A stretch of DNA of 64,000 bases from Quercus robur (taxonomy: Eukaryota; Streptophyta; Magnoliopsida; Fagales; Fagaceae). Below, piece after piece: positions 57,211 through 64,000 of this stretch (position 1 is the stretch's first letter; every line of letters starts with the position of its first letter). A program made the position numbers and the translations under genes. The notes below the pieces were generated by a model. The model saw only the letters and a program-made list of their open reading frames with translations. It had not been told where the DNA came from and ran no database searches. The stretch covers positions 42,446,327 through 42,510,326 of the forward strand of contig NC_065545.1 in assembly GCF_932294415.1 (NCBI RefSeq). Reading direction: 5' to 3'.

Positions 57211-60200
57211 GCTTACTTTATAATTTTCTTTTTGGTTAAATAAATTGCAGAAAGGCGGTGAGAGAGTATAAAAGTCGGATTAAGCAATCTTTAAATATTA
57301 GTAACATTTTGATTTTCTGGTATTGATTGATTGTCGTTATCCCCCTCAACCTCAAGTGAAATTCTGTAACTTTCTGGTGAAAGTGCCGTTTATGGACCCA
57401 TAGGCGTAAATAAAGCCATAGACCATTTCCTGTCCTACTAGTACTGGACTAACAAAATAATCATTTGCAATTTTGACCAAAAAGAACGGTGGACACAAAC
57501 TTTGCTATACACTTCATACAATTTGCATACGGATATATTCATTAACAGGTTTAATTGAACAGTGCAATTTGTCAGAATTTGATCTATTCATTAACAGAAT
57601 ATAAACCTTGAAATTTTTCTTAAAAATGGAAACTGTATTATGTCTGGTTTCCTGTATACTTGAAGGCACTTCTAAATATGCTGAATATGTTAATACTGAG
57701 TCTGTATGCAGTATTTGTAATTAAATTGAAAGCTTTTTCTTTGAGACACTAAAATTGATCCAGTTGTGGGTGCAACTCTTGCAACAGAAATGCTAATGTT
57801 TATGCTTGAGAAAAATTTAGAAACCATGTTTGAAATGTTTACAATGTTTTCTGCAAAATTGAATCAAGACATTTATATCTTTTCCCTTGTGTGAGAGTGT
57901 ACGGGTGCATGTGCGTATGTGCATGCTGCCCATTTATCTGCACGGGTGAAACTTTTGTCTGCTCATCAGAAATGCTTATTTATCTGCACAATAAAGAGAA
58001 TTTCCATTTCAAAGATGCATTAGTATAACAATTATTCAGTCATATAATCTCTGATAAACGAGCGTTCACGAAAGTACGTAAAATGAGCTACTACAATTTT
58101 AGGAAGAGTATCCTCTTCATTTTAACTTTATTTTTACTTCCAGAAAAAGTTTCGTACTCTTTTTTGTTCTTTTCCCAATTTTTGTGCCTAGAATGATTGA
58201 TTTAATTAGTTACCCACTGTTTGTTTTTCTCATACTTCTTTGATTCTCATATAAGAAATGTACTTGAAGTTAATAAGACACATGCTAAAAGCATGTGGAC
58301 ACACACCAAGAAAACCCAGCCTTTATTCATTCCACATATAAGTCTGAAGCATTAGTATTGCTTTCATATATTTTTATAACTTCAAAAGAAATGATGACAA
58401 TTTCGTGGACTTAAACAATTCAGGTTTCCCTTGTGGAAAACTGTGCGTGATCTTTTATTAAGTTCTTGCTATTGTAATTTAATACTGTTCAGTTTTGGGA
58501 CTATCAAAATAATATCCGGTATCACATTACACTTTATAATTAATCATTGTCTTTTCTCAAGACTTTCTATCTAATTCAAAACATGTTAATTTTTGGACTA
58601 ATAACATAAACTTTAACATTGAAATCACAAGGTTACCACACATCATAGTGGACCATAAATGAGTAATCAAAGGATAAGAATTAAAAATAAAAGCCTGAAG
58701 ACAATTAAGCAAGAAAATCTGAGAAAACCTAAAGCCTAAGTTGATATGCATGAAAATCTAAGCCTTGACCTATTACCATGTGTGGTACATTAATACATAT
58801 TATTGGCCCATTTCCCGACAACTTAAGCTTTTGGGTTGATGGTTTTCCAACATAATATTAGAACCTTTTTGTCTGTGAGTTCTTCCTTTCTGGCCAGCTG
58901 GTGTTGTGTTTTTGCCTTCTGTTGTTGCTACGGAATTGAATAGCTGAGCAATTTGTTGCATCTTCATGTTGTAGTTGATTTTGTGCGGCTAAGCTGATTT
59001 TGTGTTGACGAATATATGTAATGTATACAATTTTGTTTACGTTATATGCTTTATTTAATGCATTTCGAATTTTTATCTAGACTAAATGGAATTGTTTTTT
59101 GTGCATGAATTTGCTTGGAGCAACCGAGCAAGTACTAAAAATGATGACTCAAAAACACAAATTATATCAAAGTGTTTACATGACTCTTATTCTTTTAAAA
59201 ACAAGGAATACATATCAAGAGTCTTCAAAGGATGCTTGGCCAATTTTACAATCAAAATTTAATTCAAGAGAGTAGACAAGAAATGAAGTTGTTCTAAAAA
59301 TAAACAAAATTTTATTAGAATGTACACTTCGACCACAAGGCCATATAACAATAGTTTTGTTGAAATATACACTTTGTTAACAAGAAACAAATCTTCCCAT
59401 CATCATATATTCATGATACATAATTCCCACAAAAGAAAAAAAATAAGAAGAAGGTCTTCTAAGCTTCAAGATCAAGTTCTTCTACAAACTTAAATGGCAT
59501 GACCAACTCATTAAGTTATAGTTGGTGCGCCTCCAGCTTCTTGACTGTACATTACAAATGAAATTATAAGTTTATAACTAAGCCACACATCACATGCATA
59601 AACTTAAGCAAAGTAAACCTTTTAAATTTAAAGAAGCCTATATAACCTCTTTGGCACTCAGTGTTCCAATCTAAAAGCATTATTTATTTATTTTTAACTT
59701 TTACATATATTTAACATATCTTGGAATTACAACTTCCCCCAGCCCTCCATGGGTTCTACTAGAATTAATATTTCCAGTTCTTAAAAGAGATTTGTTGTGG
59801 GTGCATTTTGCAAAAATTATCTAGAAACTCTTTGACCTACCTATTCTACTCCATGTTCAAGAGAAAAAATGGCCATATATGTAGCAATAAGCTATCTGAA
59901 AGAAGTTTTTATTTCATTTCCTAGGCTATGCAGTCATGAAAAGTCTAAAATCCAAAGCATTGATTTTTTTCTCTAATTCCTTTCCCCTTGTACAATATAA
60001 AGATGAAACATCAATAACAGAAAAAATTATTGAGAAAACAAAGGAAACAATAACAAGACAGAGGTATTAGTGAAATGTTCTTGTTGCTCTCACTTTTTCA
60101 CAATACAGAAAAAATAGACAAAATCTCAAACACATGAACATTGAATAATTTTTATGAGCAATTGAATCCTTGAGAGGTAAAAGAGTGTCTAACCCACATG

Positions 60201-60393
60201 CCAAAACAACAGAAATTGACAAAAACCCCAATTATTTTTATCATCAGTGAGCTTAACATTACTTCAAAGTTTCTATCAAACATTTTCACAAACATCTTTT
60301 GTGTATTTCTAAAATCAACATTAAAATAATAAAGAACATTGAGTTACTGCCAAACCCAAATGATGAAAATAAATTATTGTTATATTTAAACCA

Positions 60394-60870
60394 ATGGTGG
60401 TATATATGGTGAGAAGCATCACCAGAAATGGTGGTGTCGCGGTGCAAGCAAAAGCTTGGCCACGGCTGGACTTGAGAGAGCGAAAAAACAGAGACCTAAA
60501 GAGAGGAGAAGGTCAGGCCAGCAAGCACCGCCGGTGGTGGTCGTGTGAGCCTTGGAGGCTTCCAGTTGTAGCCATGGTCATGGAGAATCAACGCTGGTGT
60601 CCCACATACAGCAAGGTTTGGTGGAAGAGAGAAAAATTTTGAAATTTGGTGACTGTACCAGTAGGGATTTTCTGATGAGAAAAAGGCTAGCATCGTTGGA
60701 ACCGGAGATCCGGGCAGTGGCTGTGCTGTGAAGAGAGAAAGCTTCAATCTGTGAGAGCGAAAGAGAGAGAATTTTGATTTTTGTTCCAAAGGAGGAGATA
60801 CAAGCAGACGCAAGGTTTGAAATATTTTAGGGGGGTGAAATTGTCTTTTTATAATTTGATGATGTGTCAA
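60394..60870. other. Unclassified segment with coding-like composition
   Basis: Richer in G+C than its surroundings, with open frames on both strands (plus from 60394, minus from 60870) and a leader-like run TTCTCTCTCTTTCGCTCTC on the minus strand near 60760. Neither frame encodes a recognisable domain. It may be the promoter and first exon of a decayed transposon or a captured gene end. Confidence 0.3.
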
Positions 60871-60970
60871 ATTTAAGAGCCATTGGATTGAATAAACGGA
60901 TGAGATTTAAGCCATTGGTGTGAAGCTGAATCACAAAAGAAAGGACATGTGTTACTTTCTTATTGGTTGG

Positions 60971-60976
60971 CACGTG
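60971..60976. promoter_or_regulatory. G-box (CACGTG) upstream of the P450 gene
   Basis: GGCACGTGGTCC places a palindromic CACGTG core 233 bp upstream of the start codon at 61209. G-box-binding bZIP and bHLH factors use such sites. Function here is inferred from sequence and position only. Confidence 0.45.
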
Positions 60977-61208
60977 GTCCTCCCGGAGGAAGCAAAATGG
61001 CCTTTGTTTTGCTTCAGCCAAAAACCAGCGTGTCCCACCCGCCTAAACTCATGTCTCTTTCTACAAGCTGGCAAGATAAGCTCATTTAGAGCTTTGATAA
61101 GGTGTGGGCTGGACCCACGGGGCTATGATGCACCCAACAAATGAATATTTAAACATAAAGGATTCTCACAAAAGGTATCCAGTGGAGTCCCTGCAACCTT
61201 ATACTAAA

Positions 61209-63501
61209 ATGGATTTTCTTCCACTGTCCCTAAATTCTGCTACCATAGCTGGACTTTTAGCCATAATTCTTTTCTCCTACTATCTTCTAAAGAGATCCAG
61301 AGTTGGCCTAGCCAAAACAGCACCAATTCCTGCTGGTGCATGGCCTGTAATTGGTCACCTTCCTCTGTTGGGAGCAACTCAGACTCCCCACATCACTTTG
61401 GGAGCCATGGCCGACAAGTATGGACCACTTTTTACAATCAAGCTTGGATTGCACCCTGCTTTGGTGTTGAGCAGTTGGGAGATGGCTAAGGAGTGCTTCA
61501 CCACCAACGACTTGGCCGTGTCCTCGCGGCCCAAACTAGTTGCCGTAGAACACTTGTGCTATAACTACGCTGTGTTTGGCTTTGCACCCCATGGTCCCTA
61601 TTGGCGTGAATTGCGTAAAATAACCACTTTAGAGCTACTATCTAATCGCCGGCTTGAGATGCTTTCCCACATTAGAGTCTCCGAAATTGAGAACAATATA
61701 AAAGATTTATATAAACTTTGGATCAAGAAAAAGAACGGGTCAGGCTTGATTTTGGTGGAGTTGAAGCAATGGTTTGGGAATATGATCCTCAACGTGCTTC
61801 TTAGGATGATTGCTGGAAAGAGGTACTTTGGTACTAGTGATGGGGTTAATGAAGAAGAGGCTCGGCGTTGCCAAAAGGCCTTGGGGGACTTCATTCATCT
61901 TTTGGGGTTGTTTGTGGTGTCCGACGCAATTCCTTTCCTTGGGTGGTTAGATTTGGGTGGACAAGAAAAGGCCATGAAGAAAACTGCAAAGGAATTGGAT
62001 GGAATTCTTGGGGAATGGTTGGAAGAGCATAAGCGAAAGAGAGCTTCATCTGAGAATAAAGGGGAGGAAGATTTCATGGACATACTGCTCTCTGTCCTTG
62101 ATGGTGCTGAGCTTGAAGGTTACGATGCTGATACAATCAACAAAGCCACATGTTTGGTACGTTTTCTCTTCACTTCTTCACGAAGTTTTGTAGCTTTTGC
62201 GCAAGGGGCCTTGCTTGAACATGTTCCAAGCAAGGCGGCTCTCAAATGCAGGGCATACCAAAAATAATCACCTTAAAATTGACTTTTTACTTGCAACTGA
62301 AACCTTTTTGTTAAAATACTTAGATAAAACTAAGATTGAAGGAACAATGAATAATATCAAAAGTATAATGAGAACCATAAATCGTAGCAAAAATTAATAA
62401 ATTAAATAGTAAAAAAATTTAGTTTTATGCTAATGCTAAACGCACACTAAATCTCATAAATCATATTCAAACCAAATTAAGGGCGCTAGGCAGCCCATTC
62501 CTTTACCCATTCTTATAAATGATTAATCATTTACGCTCTGTTTGTTTTGCTAAAAACCTTCGCTTCTAGTTAATATACGACATTTCCTTAAATAGTAGAT
62601 AAATAGTTTTTTTTTAGGCCTTGCACTTTAAAAAACAAAGAAGTGTATTGCAAATATATATATATATATATATATATTTGTATGTATTTATTAATTATAA
62701 AATCCGACCATGTAATGTCTTACTTCAATGTAACAATTTGCCGTGTTACAGTATTCTGTATTGCCTCATGTATATAATTATGCTTCTTTGCTTTTCCTTA
62801 CAAGCTAGAGCTCCAAAACATAGGAAATTTTTTGCTTTACATTTGCATTCTAACAAAAGGTATGCACTTTGCAGAGTATGATTGCTGGAGGCAGTGACTC
62901 TAGCACAGTTACTCTAACTTGGACAATAGCGTTATTGCTAAACAACCACCATGTGTTGAAGAAGGCCCAAGATGAGCTTGATGTCCAAGTGGGCAGGGAA
63001 AGAATTGTAAACAAATCAGACATCAGTAAGCTAGTCTATCTCCAAGCCATAGTTAAAGAGACATTACGTTTGTATCCCGCAGGTCGACTATCAGGACCAC
63101 GTGAATTCACTGAGAATTGCATTATAGGTGGTTACCATGTTCCAAAAGGCACTCGATTAATCACAAACATATGGAAAATCCAAACAGATCCACGCATATG
63201 GTCAGACCCATTAGAGTTCAAGCCCGAAAGATTTCTCACCACCCACAAGAATGTTGATGTTAGGGGTCAAAATTTCGAATTGCTCCCATTTGGAAGTGGT
63301 AGAAGAGTATGTCCTGGAATATCTTTTGCCCTTCAAATGGTTCACTTAGCATTGGCTAGTTTTCTACAATTGTATGATATCTCAATTCCCTCAGATGCAA
63401 AGGTTGATATGACTGAGGCAATTGGTCTCACAACCAGCAAAGCCACCCCACTTGAAGTTCTCATCAGACCTCGCCTACACCTTCCAAGCTTTATGGATTA
63501 A
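61209..63501 (+). CDS. Cytochrome P450 of the CYP82 family
   Basis: Two exons, 61209-62156 and 62875-63501, with a 718-bp GT-AG intron. 524 aa, the usual CYP82 length. The ATG at 61209 is chosen because it is followed by the expected membrane anchor (residues about 8-28, [17 protein letters not shown]). An ATG 105 bp upstream would add a polar, unrelated lead. A Pro-rich hinge is at about 38-50 ([17 protein letters not shown]). The I-helix motif is AGGSDSST (320-327), with Ser325 where Thr usually stands. ExxR is at 378-381 (KETLRLYP), PERF at 433-436 and the heme loop [10 protein letters not shown] at 455-464, with Cys462 as ligand. CYP82s are ER monooxygenases of specialised metabolism (homoterpenes, alkaloids, flavones, coumarins). 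The substrate cannot be read from sequence. Gene whole. Confidence 0.95.
62653..62678. repeat. (TA)n microsatellite in the P450 intron
   Basis: Alternating A/T for about 26 bp within the intron 62157-62874. Confidence 0.9.
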
Positions 63502-64000
63502 AGACTATCTAATATAATTCATGTGCAGGTCTAAGAATTGTGATTTGATCAAAATTTGCCATGATTTGTCTATACTCTGTTACTGGGTGTGCCATTTTGC
63601 AGGACACTATGAGTTTGCTATTGTGAAATGGAAATAACAACGCCTAATAATTGGGGGGAAACGGTTATTTCTCCACCTTCATTATGTTGGGTTATTCAGA
63701 CATAAATAGATTTGAGTTTTTTTAATCTCATCCTCCAAAGGGAGATTTTTTCATAAGAAATCGAAATTTCTATACACCATAGAATGTTGAATCTTGGGCT
63801 TCACATTTTATGCACGAACAAATAATTAACTACAATCGTGTTGTTTTTAAATTAAATTAAGTTAGCACTACCATTCAATATGTTGTATCATAATCTAACA
63901 CAAACTAAGAAGATTTTTCTCAAAAAAAAGATAAAGATAAAGTTTTTTTTTTTTTGAAATCAAGGTGATCAGAGCAGCGCAGGTGGTCGCAGGAATAATT
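63502..64000. other. 3' flank of the P450 gene
   Basis: 3' untranslated region and A+T-rich sequence to the window edge. No further gene seen. Confidence 0.6.

Larger units (their letters stand above)
54783..60390. other. Long A+T-rich intergenic stretch
   Basis: No gene recognised on either strand. Features inside: poly(A) near 55249-55268; (TA)n near 56156-56170; T-tailed insertions at 56458-56510 and 57172-57210; poly(A) plus (AT)n at 57066-57109; a repeat with TTTTATTTTGATCTTTAATG and TTCTATTTTGGTTAAT phrases near 56860-57000, of the general type seen at 20165-20460. 57700-60390 gave nothing structured. Confidence 0.5.

Noticed and set aside
54783-60390. Hidden multi-exon gene in the long gene-free stretch
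   Set aside because: No conserved motif or chain of open exons with plausible splice sites could be found on either strand.

Overview
This window is plant nuclear DNA, almost certainly from a woody eudicot. The genes have many GT-AG introns, intergenic DNA is A+T-rich, and it is crowded with plant-type repeats (tRNA-derived SINEs, LINE 3' ends, TIR elements with TWA, 8-bp or 9-bp target duplications, and LTR elements). Several repeats resemble sequences I associate with Fagaceae (oak/chestnut), so Fagales is my best guess, but that rests on memory and not on a search.

Five protein genes look whole. (1) 1336-8693, minus strand: a G-box-binding bZIP factor of the bZIP16/bZIP68 type, 12 coding exons, 408 aa. 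(2) 22753-24654, plus: a single-exon J-domain protein with a zinc-ribbon-like motif and a C-terminal DUF3444 domain, 633 aa. (3) 38014-43110, plus: the transcription-elongation factor IWS1/SPN1, 11 coding exons, 524 aa. (4) 48714-52776, plus: the nuclear-encoded plastid protease subunit CLPP4, two exons, 286 aa, catalytic triad present. (5) 61209-63501, plus: a CYP82-family cytochrome P450, two exons, 524 aa. They are not an operon or a visible cluster. Two are transcription proteins, one is a plastid protease subunit, one a co-chaperone-like protein and one a specialised-metabolism oxidase.

Between the genes: 9.6-22.4 kb holds a 5.5-kb block bracketed by hairpin motifs (with a LINE RNase H fragment, a TIR element and a 92-bp tandem array inside), old LTR-element debris and a clean solo LTR (19179-19728). 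24.7-38 kb holds a triplicated repeat, a LINE zinc-finger-end fragment, a second candidate solo LTR, a 4.17-kb non-coding LTR element with matching 669-bp LTRs and 5-bp target duplications (30124-34291), and three TIR elements. 43.1-48.7 kb holds a 1.2-kb TIR element with a perfect 32-bp internal hairpin and an 885-bp Mutator-like element with a 9-bp target duplication. 53-61 kb is mostly unannotatable A+T-rich DNA apart from a hAT-like element with an 8-bp target duplication.

I found no clearly new coding system. The observations most worth following are the set of very short tailed insertions flanked by long direct repeats (7.4, 17.4, 25.7, 56.5 and 57.2 kb), the 92-bp array inside its hairpin-bracketed block, and the 137-bp duplication just upstream of the J-domain gene.
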